A stretch of 8,619 nt of DNA from Clostridia bacterium (GCA_017631215.1 JAGBTR010000314.1:1-8619), one strand, 5' to 3'. Shown: positions 1 through 6,334, counted from the first letter of the stretch. A program made the numbers and translations. Notes: a model not told the origin generated them from the letters alone.

Positions 1-1170
1 GATGCAGTTGGGCATCAGGTGCTTGGTAATGACCCAGCGGCCGCGTGCGCCCGAAGCCTTTGCCGACAGCACGTACTCCTGCTCGCGCAGCGAGAGGATC
101 TGACCGCGGATCAGACGGGACATCGAGACCCAATAAAGCAGACCGAACACGATAAAGAGGCTGATAATATTACTACCGACCTTTTCAAGCACCGTTCCCT
201 CAATGGCCTCACCCAGCGTCAGCTTAAGCACCGATGCCAGCAGAATGACCATCAGCATATCGGGAAGCGAGTAAATGATATCAACGATTCTCATGATGAC
301 GAGGTCAACGACACCGCCAAAGTAACCGGCGACCGATCCGACCAGCATACCGATGATCAGAACGATGATCGAAGCAAACAGACCGACGGCAAGCGAAACG
401 CGCATACCGTAGACGACACGGATGAAATAATCACGGCCGTGTGCGTCGGTGCCGAAGATGTGGGGGAAGACGCTCTCGGTCTCACCGGTGTAGGAATCGA
501 AGCAGACCAGATAATAACCCTCTGCGGTCTCGGCCATCATCACGTCACCCTCGACGCGGACGGCCTTCTTCACACCCTTGATCTCCCAAAGCCATTTGGT
601 GATCTCGGGCGCGGACTGGAAGGTCTTGGCGTTTGCGGCGGCAATCGCCGTGTAGGTTGCTCCCTCGGGCAGCGAGAGAGACTTGAAGGATGCGGGGGTT
701 GCCGCACCGTTGCGATACTGATCAAGGAGCGCCTGCGCCTGCGTCTTTGCCTGCTCGCGGGCCGCTACGTCAGCAGCCTCAGCGGCGGCATCGTCATATC
801 TTGCCTGAAGCGGAGCCTCAATAAAGATCTGATGTGCCTTGGCGTTACCGAGCAGCGTGATGCGCTCGGAGGTACCGTAGGTAAAGGGGGCGAGGTTGTT
901 GTAAGAGGAGTCCATCGAACCAAACTTACCCGCGCCGAGCATCTGATCGTAGCCATAGGGCCACAGCATCGGGATGACAATGCAGGCAATGGTCAGAAAG
1001 ACGATGATGAAAAAGCTGACGACGGCCACGGGGTTCTTCTTCAGACGCTTAACGCCGTCCTTGAAGAAGGTAGACGAGGGGCGCATCTGCACCATATATT
1101 CCTTTTCCGCATCGGTTGCAGGCAGGAAAGCATCCACGTCAAGTTGCATACTAAAAGGCTTCTTATTCAT
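1..1170 (-). CDS. ABC transporter permease, OppC/DppC family, with large extracytoplasmic insertion (3' end beyond window)
   Basis: This is the second membrane subunit of an oligopeptide/dipeptide-type ABC importer. The frame is open from the ATG at 1170 to the window edge (390 codons), so the C-terminus is missing. The start is fixed by an AAGGAGGA site about 10 nt upstream, and the gene begins 15 nt after the OppB-like stop. A cytoplasmic N-terminus is followed by TM1 (about residues 48-70, ending WPYGYD), then the family signature GTDAHGRD at 240-247, further TM segments, and an EAA-type coupling loop near the edge (YVLSAKASGARG, ending at LMPNCI). Typical OppC proteins have roughly 25-45 residues between TM1 and the GTDxxGRD motif; here there are about 160. 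That insert has an Ala/Gln/Glu-rich helical part (about 119-155) and a beta-rich part ending in GYYLVCF (218-224). The family call is secure; the transported substrate cannot be read from the sequence, and the peptide role is inferred from the family. Confidence 0.93.
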   Translation of the reverse strand, partial: MNKKPFSMQLDVDAFLPATDAEKEYMVQMRPSSTFFKDGVKRLKKNPVAVVSFFIIVFLTIACIVIPMLWPYGYDQMLGAGKFGSMDSSYNNLAPFTYGTSERITLLGNAKAHQIFIEAPLQARYDDAAAEAADVAAREQAKTQAQALLDQYRNGAATPASFKSLSLPEGATYTAIAAANAKTFQSAPEITKWLWEIKGVKKAVRVEGDVMMAETAEGYYLVCFDSYTGETESVFPHIFGTDAHGRDYFIRVVYGMRVSLAVGLFASIIVLIIGMLVGSVAGYFGGVVDLVIMRIVDIIYSLPDMLMVILLASVLKLTLGEAIEGTVLEKVGSNIISLFIVFGLLYWVSMSRLIRGQILSLREQEYVLSAKASGARGRWVITKHLMPNCI

Positions 1171-1185
1171 AATGTTGCTTCCTCC

Positions 1186-2115
1186 TTACTCCAGTGTAAT
1201 GCGGGGGTCAACGACCTTGTAGAGAATATCGCCGACAAGGTTCATCACAACGATCAGTGCGGCAAGCACGATGGTCGTACCCATAATCAGCGGATAGTCA
1301 CGGTTGGTAATGCTGTTGACGAAGGCACGACCGATGCCGGGAACGGCAAAGATCTGCTCAACGACCAGCGAGCCCGTAACGATGTAAGCCAGCATCGGGC
1401 CAAAGTAGGTAATGACGGGGATGAGCGAGTTCTTCAGCGCGTGACCGAAAATGATCTTTGCGCCCGAAACGCCCTTGGCCTTCGCGGTACGGATGTAATC
1501 CTGACCCAGAACGTCCAGCATCGAGGAGCGGGTCAGACGGGTAATATAGGCGGTCGGGTACAGTGCCAGTGTCACGACGGGCAGAATCAAGCCCTGCGCC
1601 GTCTCGCCGTTTGCCGGCACGATCGCAAGCGCGACCGCAAATACCAATAGCAATATCGATCCCATAATAAAGGATGGCATCGAAACGAAGGCGGTCGTCA
1701 GGACCATAATGACACGGTCGATCAGCTTGTTGCGGCGAAGAGCGGCAACCGAGCCCAGCACCACACCGACGACCAGTGCCGAGAAGGCAGCGATCAGACC
1801 CAGCTTTGCCGAGGTCTTCATACCGTCCAGAATGACGTCGATGACCATACGGCCTCTCTGCTTGATGGAGGGACCGAAGTCGAATCGGGTGACGATATCC
1901 TTCAGATAGGTGGTATACTGCTCAAAGAGGGGCTTGTCCAAGCCGTATTTAGCCTCCAGAGCAGCCTGAGCCTCGGGCGAGATCGCCTTTTCACCCAGGA
2001 AGGGACCGCCGGGCACGGCACGCATAACAAAGAAGGTTACCGTGATAACGACCCATACCGTCAAGATAGCAAGAAGCAGACGCTTTGCTATATAAAGCAT
2101 TGTTTTGGAACTCAT
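1186..2115 (-). CDS. ABC transporter permease, OppB/DppB family
   Basis: This is the first membrane subunit of the peptide-type ABC importer, pairing with the OppC-like protein just downstream. The N-terminus (MLYIAKRLLLAILTVWVV, then VMRAVPGGPF) is the classic OppB TM1 and following motif. An EAA coupling loop (YIRTAKAKGVSGAKIIFGHA) sits in the second half, and the protein ends with the usual DPRITLE. At about 309 aa its length is normal for the family. The reading frame stays open to 2226, but those upstream codons lie in the transcribed leader. The ATG at 2127 abuts the AAAGGA directly with no spacer, whereas the ATG at 2115 lies 12 nt from it, so 2115 is preferred and 2127 is the alternative. 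Solute-binding protein and ATPases are not in the window and probably lie downstream of the OppC gene or elsewhere. Confidence 0.93.
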   Translation of the reverse strand: MSSKTMLYIAKRLLLAILTVWVVITVTFFVMRAVPGGPFLGEKAISPEAQAALEAKYGLDKPLFEQYTTYLKDIVTRFDFGPSIKQRGRMVIDVILDGMKTSAKLGLIAAFSALVVGVVLGSVAALRRNKLIDRVIMVLTTAFVSMPSFIMGSILLLVFAVALAIVPANGETAQGLILPVVTLALYPTAYITRLTRSSMLDVLGQDYIRTAKAKGVSGAKIIFGHALKNSLIPVITYFGPMLAYIVTGSLVVEQIFAVPGIGRAFVNSITNRDYPLIMGTTIVLAALIVVMNLVGDILYKVVDPRITLE

Positions 2116-2127
2116 ACTGAATTTCAT

Positions 2128-2289
2128 TCCTTTCTTCTCTTCGTCATTTGCGCTTTGGCTCAAGGCCGCATCGCATCTTATTCTGTGCCCCATCTCACCG
2201 CCAACGCAGGGTAAAACACCTGCCACCCCAAAGGGTAAGGCGGTTTTCGCTTACCGTATGCAGCAAGCCAATGGTCGCAGAGATAGCCT
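2128..2289 (-). promoter_or_regulatory. long structured 5' leader of the oppB-oppC-like operon
   Basis: About 160-175 nt separate the predicted transcription start from the permease start codon. On the transcribed strand it holds two small inverted repeats: GGTAAG/CTTACC with a 10-nt loop (2234-2255) and GCAGG/CCTGC with an 8-nt loop (2206-2223), plus distal ACCGCC and GGCGGT arms. I recognise no known riboswitch class. The region is in frame with oppB but shows no good ribosome binding site for an earlier start. Regulation through this leader is inference only. Confidence 0.35.
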
Positions 2290-2295
2290 CTTAAA

Positions 2296-2324
2296 ATTAT
2301 ATCACATTTTTATCAATCTGTCAA
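2296..2324 (-). promoter_or_regulatory. sigma-70/SigA promoter for the oppB-oppC-like operon
   Basis: On the minus strand there is a perfect TTGACA (2319-2324), a 17-nt spacer, and a perfect TATAAT (2296-2301). The spacer ends in TGA, giving an extended -10 (TGnTATAAT). The predicted start is near 2289. Confidence 0.88.
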
Positions 2325-2380
2325 GAACAAATCCACTATATTTTGTTTATCTCACTTCGTTTCGGTGTACAAAATATCCA

Positions 2381-2414
2381 AAAAACAAAAAGAGTGACGC
2401 GAAAACGTCACTCT
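2381..2414 (-). terminator. rho-independent terminator after the SDR gene
   Basis: A perfect 9-bp stem, AGAGTGACG/CGTCACTCT (2391-2399 with 2406-2414) with a 6-nt loop, is followed on the minus strand by a T-rich tract (TTTTGTTTTT, 2381-2390). The SDR stop codon (2408-2410) lies inside the upstream arm of the stem. Confidence 0.88.
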
Positions 2415-3286
2415 AACTGTTGGTAGATTCTTGCCGCACGCGCAGCAATTTCCTCCCGCTCGCGCTCAAGCGCACTGCGGACGCGGCGAAGTGCGGGCAG
2501 CCCCCACACCTCAAAAAGCCGCGGTCCCCACCACTCGCGCATACCCGTCGGTGCAAACACGCCGCGAAGGACGGACAGCGCAGCCCTGCGCGGTCGCATA
2601 AAGATGACCTTCATCGGATGCTTGATGATGGCAAACAGCCAGGGCGGATAGTGGGCGGTGATGCCCGTGAAGGTGATTCCCGGATGGGTGACGGCAAGGC
2701 TTGCCTCCTCCTCGCCCTCGAACAGCGACCACAGCGCATACATCAGATGCCGCTTGGCGTTGCCATAGACGAGCGAGGCACGCGACCGCCCCGAAAAGTC
2801 CATATCCTGCGCGTCGATTTTCGAATATCGGTGCGCGATGCTGCCCACTGCGACTACCCTGCCCCGCCGCGCGCGCAAAAGCGGCAGCAGCCGACGCGTC
2901 ATATAGTAAGGCGAGACGAAATTGATCTGGAAGACGTTATCGTAGCCCGTATCGCACGTCTTGCGCGGAATGCTGTACGCGCCCGCGTTGTGGATAAGCA
3001 CGTCGATGGGCATCGTTTCCAGCACCTCGCATGCCGACCGCACCGACGAGATGTCGGACAGATCCAGCGTCACTTGTGTGATCTGTACACCCGCATATTC
3101 TGTCTCCAACGCCGCCTTAAGTGCATCGGATTTTTGACGGTTGCGATCCAGTAGCACCAGCGACGCGCCCAGCGCAAGCAGATGGCGGCACAGCTCGCCG
3201 CCAAGTCCGCCCGTCGCGCCCGTGATGGCGACAAGACGACCGTCCAGCCGCTCGGTATATTTTTCTAACCAGCATCGCGTTCTCAT
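2408..3286 (-). CDS. short-chain dehydrogenase/reductase (SDR) family oxidoreductase
   Basis: This is a 292-aa NAD(P)-dependent oxidoreductase with a Rossmann fold. It has the glycine-rich cofactor motif TGATGGLG (22-29), Asp47 after beta-2 (LLDRN), NAG (100-102), Asn122, and the catalytic Ser149, Tyr174 and Lys178 in YGNAK, so the tetrad is complete. Overall it resembles the retinol-dehydrogenase/WWOX-like branch of SDRs; the substrate is unknown. The C-terminal part (about 215-292) is Arg-rich, with a probable amphipathic or membrane-associated stretch (HYPPWLFAIIKH). The start at 3286 is chosen because its ATG overlaps the stop of the upstream gene as ATGA, with GGGAGAG just upstream; a TTG at 3304 in the same frame is less likely. 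The overlap points to translational coupling with the zinc-ribbon membrane protein. Family call is secure, reaction unassigned. Confidence 0.9.
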   Translation of the reverse strand: MRTRCWLEKYTERLDGRLVAITGATGGLGGELCRHLLALGASLVLLDRNRQKSDALKAALETEYAGVQITQVTLDLSDISSVRSACEVLETMPIDVLIHNAGAYSIPRKTCDTGYDNVFQINFVSPYYMTRRLLPLLRARRGRVVAVGSIAHRYSKIDAQDMDFSGRSRASLVYGNAKRHLMYALWSLFEGEEEASLAVTHPGITFTGITAHYPPWLFAIIKHPMKVIFMRPRRAALSVLRGVFAPTGMREWWGPRLFEVWGLPALRRVRSALEREREEIAARAARIYQQLE

Positions 3287-3972
3287 GAGCGACTCTCCCA
3301 CCAATTCATTGCGTCGTCCTGCTCCTCCTTGGCTGCCTGCGCCGCCTCGTCAAACACCGCATTCTCATCGGCGCGCTCCTGCAACAGCGCAAGCCCGCAC
3401 ACGCCACAGTATTCCTCGTGGTTCTTGGCGACAAAGCCGCAGCCCAAGCAAATCGGATGCGGCGGCAGGCGATCCTCGTTGAAGGGCACAGCGGCGCAGC
3501 GCGGCAGCGTGATGCGATCACCCTCCTGATAATACACACGCGCGTGTGCGGCACGGTCGGGGCGCAGGATGTTCATTTTTCGCACAGCTCCGCGCTCGTT
3601 CGTCCAAGCCAGCTCGACCGCATCTGCCTCCCACATATCCCAAGCGCGAAAGCTGCGGATGCGTCCGGGCGTCGCATTGGCGACGTTCAGCGACCGATCC
3701 CTTTTTCTCAGCACCGTCCCTCGCACCTCGCGCCGACGCATATAGCGCCACAACCGATGGCGGAGCAACGGCGAGACGACCACGGCGACGACGATCGTCC
3801 AAAAAGCAATAGGAAACGCCGTCGGGCTGAATTTACTTCCCTCTTGCGTGGCAATGACGTAAAGCAGCACCGCCGCAATCAGATAAAACAGCAGTATCTT
3901 GACGATCGCGCGGCACAGCGCACTTCTCTCGCGCCTCTCCAGCGCCGCTCGAATCTCGCTCGGAATAGTCAT
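3283..3972 (-). CDS. hypothetical two-TM membrane protein with C-terminal zinc ribbon
   Basis: This 229-aa protein is not recognised as a named family. A basic N-terminal helix precedes two hydrophobic segments (about 26-41 and 51-70), which are followed by a very basic stretch (RRREVRG). Next comes a soluble, probably beta-rich region (about 82-165), vaguely like the small beta domain of DUF3592-type membrane proteins. A CxxC-10-CxxC zinc ribbon follows (C175, C178, C189, C192; CLGC and CGVC). The tail is acidic. The positive-inside rule suggests that the N-terminus and the large C-terminal part are cytoplasmic. The start at 3972 follows AAAGGAG with a 7-nt spacer; an in-frame ATG at 3990 overlaps that site and is rejected. 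A consensus promoter lies upstream. The stop overlaps the SDR start (ATGA), so the two products are probably made together. Confidence 0.82.
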   Translation of the reverse strand: MTIPSEIRAALERRERSALCRAIVKILLFYLIAAVLLYVIATQEGSKFSPTAFPIAFWTIVVAVVVSPLLRHRLWRYMRRREVRGTVLRKRDRSLNVANATPGRIRSFRAWDMWEADAVELAWTNERGAVRKMNILRPDRAAHARVYYQEGDRITLPRCAAVPFNEDRLPPHPICLGCGFVAKNHEEYCGVCGLALLQERADENAVFDEAAQAAKEEQDDAMNWWESRS

Positions 3973-4014
3973 ATCGCATCTCCTTTGCATATGAGTTTAA
4001 CATCTTATATTGTC

Positions 4015-4043
4015 ATTATATCACGCGGTCAATTGGTTGTCAA
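4015..4043 (-). promoter_or_regulatory. promoter for the zinc-ribbon protein/SDR operon
   Basis: On the minus strand, TTGACA (4038-4043), a 17-nt spacer and TATAAT (4015-4020) are all consensus. The TGA before the -10 makes it an extended -10. The predicted start is near 4008, giving a leader of about 36 nt. It lies just beyond the terminator of the upstream small gene. Confidence 0.88.
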
Positions 4044-4054
4044 TAGAAAAACGC

Positions 4055-4087
4055 AAAAAACACCGTTGGAGATATCCCCCAACGGTG
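4055..4087 (-). terminator. rho-independent terminator after the 34-aa gene
   Basis: A perfect 9-bp stem, CACCGTTGG/CCAACGGTG (4061-4069 with 4079-4087) with a 9-nt loop, is followed on the minus strand by six Ts (4055-4060). It lies 7 nt beyond the stop codon of the small ORF. Confidence 0.88.
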
Positions 4088-4094
4088 CTTCTGA

Positions 4095-4199
4095 TCATAC
4101 CATCGCATCGTAGACCGCCTGCTCGAAGCGGCGCGCGGAGGGGTTGTTCGCTCCGCGCTCAATATTCTCCTTCAGGCATTGTGCATCAAGCATCCGCAT
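4095..4199 (-). CDS. small protein, 34 aa, function unknown
   Basis: This is a short ORF in its own transcription unit. The protein begins MRMLDAQCLKENIE and ends RFEQAVYDAMV; it is charged and probably helical, with one Cys and no membrane segment or signal peptide. GAGGAG (4210-4215) lies 10 nt before the ATG at 4199. A promoter (4231-4259) sits about 30 nt upstream and an intrinsic terminator follows the stop immediately. That arrangement, rather than homology, is the reason for calling it a gene; I recognise no family. The unit is divergent from the NusG-II/Gx/ApbE operon and upstream of the zinc-ribbon gene, from which the terminator separates it. The alternative is a small RNA of about 165 nt in which the ORF is incidental, or a decayed gene remnant. 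Confidence 0.6.
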   Translation of the reverse strand: MRMLDAQCLKENIERGANNPSARRFEQAVYDAMV

Positions 4200-4230
4200 A
4201 TCTTGCTTGCTCCTCAATGCCGTTTTCTAC

Positions 4231-4259
4231 ATTCTACGCCGCGACGCGCATTCTGTCAA
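4231..4259 (-). promoter_or_regulatory. promoter for the 34-aa gene
   Basis: On the minus strand there is a perfect TTGACA (4254-4259), a 17-nt spacer, and TAGAAT (4231-4236; one mismatch to TATAAT). The predicted start is near 4224, giving a leader of about 25 nt to the ATG at 4199. Confidence 0.75.
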
Positions 4260-4272
4260 GATACAAAACCAT

Positions 4273-4301
4273 TTGACAGATGCCCCGTTCGGTGCTATAA
4301 T
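4273..4301 (+). promoter_or_regulatory. promoter for the NusG-II/Gx transporter/apbE operon
   Basis: TTGACA (4273-4278), a 17-nt spacer and TATAAT (4296-4301) are all consensus, with TG one base before the -10 (extended -10). The -35 lies 13 bp from the -35 of the divergent small-gene promoter. Confidence 0.88.
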
Positions 4302-4334
4302 ATGATGTAACAATGAAAAAAGGAGGACACGCAT

Positions 4335-4706
4335 ATGCAGACACACTTCAAGCGGGGCGACGCCGTCATCATCGCGCTCGTGCTTTGCGTGGCGCTCCTT
4401 CTTTTGCTTCTGCCGCTTGCTCGCTCGACGGACGGAAGCGCGGTGCTCGTCATCTCGCTGTCGGACGGTAGCGAGACGACCTACGCGCTCTCGGAAGACC
4501 GCGCGCTTACGCTGACGGGTAACTCTCACACGCTGACCGTCGTCATCGAGGACGGCGCGGCACGCGTGGTCAAGAGCACCTGCCCCGACGGCGTCTGCCG
4601 TATGGGCGCGATATCCAAACACGGCGAGATGCTCGTCTGCGCCCCCGCAGGCGTCGCGCTGACCGTCCGCTCGCAAGGAGGTGACGTGGATGCCATCCTC
4701 GGTTAA
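4335..4706 (+). CDS. NusG domain II-containing protein (EetA-like)
   Basis: This is a 123-aa membrane-anchored protein. One N-terminal TM segment (about residues 11-28, LVLCVALLLLLLPLA) is followed by an extracytoplasmic beta-rich domain with the pattern CPDGVC, a short gap, ISKHGEMLVCAP, the hallmark of stand-alone NusG-domain-II proteins in Gram-positive bacteria. Unlike true NusG it has no NGN domain, so a transcription role is unlikely. In flavin-based extracellular electron transfer loci such as that of Listeria, a small protein of this kind (EetA) is encoded beside a Gx-type membrane protein (EetB) and an ApbE enzyme, the same set as here. Start: AAAGGAGG lies 8 nt before the ATG. The end overlaps the next gene by 17 nt. 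The family call is firm; the electron-transfer role is inferred from context. Confidence 0.88.
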   Translation: MQTHFKRGDAVIIALVLCVALLLLLLPLARSTDGSAVLVISLSDGSETTYALSEDRALTLTGNSHTLTVVIEDGAARVVKSTCPDGVCRMGAISKHGEMLVCAPAGVALTVRSQGGDVDAILG

Positions 4707-5217
4707 GTCCTACCCCGTCCGCCGCCTGACAACCGACGCGCTCCTTTTGTGCGTCGCGCTGATGCTGTCCTATTTGGAGGCGCTCCTCCCTATCGTCCCC
4801 TTGCCGGGCGTGCGCTTGGGGCTTGCGCAATCGGTCGTGACGGTCGCTTATTTTCGTCTCGGTCGCACCGATGCCGCCGTCATCTCGGCCGCTCGCGTGG
4901 CGCTGATGGCACTGCTTTTTGGTAGCGTGACCTCGCTCTACTTCTCCGCGTGCGGTGCGCTGCTCTCCTATCTCGGTCTGTACCTTGGCGACCGCCTGCT
5001 CCGCAAGCGCTGCAGCTATATCGGTCTTGGCGTGCTGTGCGCCGCACTCCACAACGTCGGGCAATGCGTGGCCGCCGCTACGCTGTTTGGTGGCGGGCTG
5101 TTGCTCACCTATCTCCCCGCCTTGCTCGTCGTCGCGTGCGCGATGGGAGCACTCGGCGGCGTCATCGTGTGCGCCCTCATCGGTCGCATCCCCGCACCCA
5201 AAGGAGGTACCGTATGA
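4690..5217 (+). CDS. Gx transporter family membrane protein (heptaprenyl diphosphate synthase component I-like, EetB-like)
   Basis: This 175-aa integral membrane protein has about five hydrophobic segments. Family features are the early LTTDALLLCVALMLSYLEALLP segment split by a loop, PGVRLGLAQ, then VALMALLFGSVTSLYFSACGALLS and ALHNVGQC. It belongs to the family often labelled heptaprenyl diphosphate synthase component I, although it lacks prenyl-synthase motifs; a transporter-like, ECF-S-type fold is usually assumed. In Listeria the relative EetB is required for extracellular electron transfer. The ATG at 4690 is chosen because AAGGAGG lies 8 nt upstream; a GTG at 4681 sits inside that site. 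The gene overlaps the NusG-II gene by 17 nt and apbE by 4 nt, which implies translational coupling. Confidence 0.88.
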   Translation: MPSSVKSYPVRRLTTDALLLCVALMLSYLEALLPIVPLPGVRLGLAQSVVTVAYFRLGRTDAAVISAARVALMALLFGSVTSLYFSACGALLSYLGLYLGDRLLRKRCSYIGLGVLCAALHNVGQCVAAATLFGGGLLLTYLPALLVVACAMGALGGVIVCALIGRIPAPKGGTV

Positions 5218-6200
5218 TAAAGCGCCTATGCTGTTTATTGCTCTCTTTCCTTGTCTTGACCTTGACCGCCTGCGCGCCCACCGTATCCGAGCGCGTGCTT
5301 TGGCATATGGACACCGCCATCACAGTACGGCTGTACGGCGATGCCGATGCGACCGAGCCCGCCCTCTCTGCCGCTGACGACCTGCTCGACACGCTCGATG
5401 CACAGCTCTCGGCGACCGACGAGTCGAGTCCCATCGCCCGCTTCAACGCCTCGACCGACGGGCGCGACGTCGCCTTCCACAAGGACACGCTCGCCCTCAT
5501 CGAGCAAGCACTCGACATCAGCCGCGCCACAAACGGCGCTTTCGATATCACCACCGCCCCCTTGAGTGCGCTGTGGCAGAGTAGCGAGGACACGGACACC
5601 CTGCCGACCGAGCAACAGCTCGCCGCCGCGCTCGCGCTTGTGGGCAGTGAGCATTTGTCGCTGACGGACGGCACGCTGACCAAAGATGCCCCCAACGTTC
5701 GCATCGACCTCGGTGGCATCGGCAAGGGCTATGCCTGCGACCGTCTGCTGGACGAGCTTCGCGCGACCGAAGGCATCACCGCCGCTCTCATCTCGATGGG
5801 CAGCAACGTCGCCGTGCTGGGTGAGAAGCCCGACGGCAAGCCGTGGAGGATCGCACTGCGCGACCCGAACGACGCGACCGCCGCGCTGGGCTATCTGCAT
5901 CTGACCGAGGGACAGGTCTTGTCCGTCTCGGGCGACTATGAGCGCTATTTCACTATCGGCGGCAAGCATTACAGCCACATTCTCGACCCCGAAACGGGCT
6001 ACCCACCCACAAACGGTCTTCGCAGCGTTGCCGTGCTGTGTGACAGCGGCGCGACCGCCGACGCCCTCTCCACCGCACTGCTTGTGATGGGAGAGGATGC
6101 CGCACGTGCGCTGTATGAGAACGGTGCGCTTGATTTCGAGGCGGTGTTCATCTACGACGGACGGGTGAGTTGCACGCCCGCGATTGCATTGAACCCTTGA
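5214..6200 (+). CDS. apbE: FAD:protein FMN transferase (ApbE family lipoprotein)
   Basis: This 328-aa enzyme covalently attaches FMN, taken from FAD, to Ser/Thr residues of extracytoplasmic redox proteins. The N-terminus is a lipoprotein signal peptide: basic start, hydrophobic core, and lipobox LTAC with Cys20 as the lipidation site, so the enzyme sits on the outer face of the membrane. ApbE motifs are DLGGIGKGY (165-173), SMGSNV, SGDYERYF, HILDPETGYP (255-264), and AD-3-T (Asp283, Thr287) at the expected metal-site position. The length is typical. The true start is the ATG at 5214, which overlaps the previous stop (ATGA) and is preceded by AAAGGAGG with a 6-nt spacer; the longer open frame upstream is a shadow of the Gx gene. 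No FMN-acceptor (FMN_bind) protein is encoded in the window, so the substrate must lie elsewhere. Confidence 0.95.
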   Translation: MIKRLCCLLLSFLVLTLTACAPTVSERVLWHMDTAITVRLYGDADATEPALSAADDLLDTLDAQLSATDESSPIARFNASTDGRDVAFHKDTLALIEQALDISRATNGAFDITTAPLSALWQSSEDTDTLPTEQQLAAALALVGSEHLSLTDGTLTKDAPNVRIDLGGIGKGYACDRLLDELRATEGITAALISMGSNVAVLGEKPDGKPWRIALRDPNDATAALGYLHLTEGQVLSVSGDYERYFTIGGKHYSHILDPETGYPPTNGLRSVAVLCDSGATADALSTALLVMGEDAARALYENGALDFEAVFIYDGRVSCTPAIALNP

Positions 6201-6229
6201 AGGGCTTGAACCATCTCAAGCCCTTTTTG
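6200..6229 (+). terminator. rho-independent terminator after apbE
   Basis: A 10-bp stem, AAGGGCTTGA/TCAAGCCCTT (6200-6209 with 6216-6225), has a 6-nt loop and runs into five Ts (6224-6228). It begins at the last base of the apbE stop codon. Confidence 0.9.
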
Positions 6230-6273
6230 CTTTGAAATCGAACTTTTTTACATACTTATGTGGATTTTTTCCA

Positions 6274-6302
6274 TTGACACGACCCAAAAAGCATATTATA
6301 CT
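6274..6302 (+). promoter_or_regulatory. promoter for the Gfo/Idh/MocA oxidoreductase gene
   Basis: TTGACA (6274-6279), a 17-nt spacer and TATACT (6297-6302) lie 33 nt before the start codon. The region upstream (6230-6273) is AT-rich. Confidence 0.82.
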
Positions 6303-6334
6303 AATGCCAACACCACACCAAGGAGGAGTTTGCT

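Noticed and set aside
19..1650. A 543-codon open frame on the plus strand
   Set aside because: It is antisense to the two permease genes, its translation is low-complexity (rich in His, Asp, Gln, Arg) without domains, and the opposite strand encodes clear OppC/OppB proteins with ribosome binding sites.
2128..2226. N-terminal extension of the OppB-like protein from a GTG at 2226
   Set aside because: It has no ribosome binding site, its sequence is unlike OppB N-termini, and the TM1 helix normally starts within about ten residues of the start.
2420..3154. A 244-codon plus-strand frame opposite the SDR gene
   Set aside because: Antisense to a complete SDR with intact catalytic motifs; no ribosome binding site or domain.
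4311..4334. An alternative ATG at 4313 just before the NusG-II gene
   Set aside because: It is in another frame, overlaps the ribosome binding site of the NusG-II gene, and yields an Arg/Ala-rich shadow translation.
4950..5213. N-terminal extension of the ApbE frame
   Set aside because: This stretch lies in another frame of the Gx transporter gene; the lipoprotein signal peptide and AAAGGAGG fix the start at 5214.
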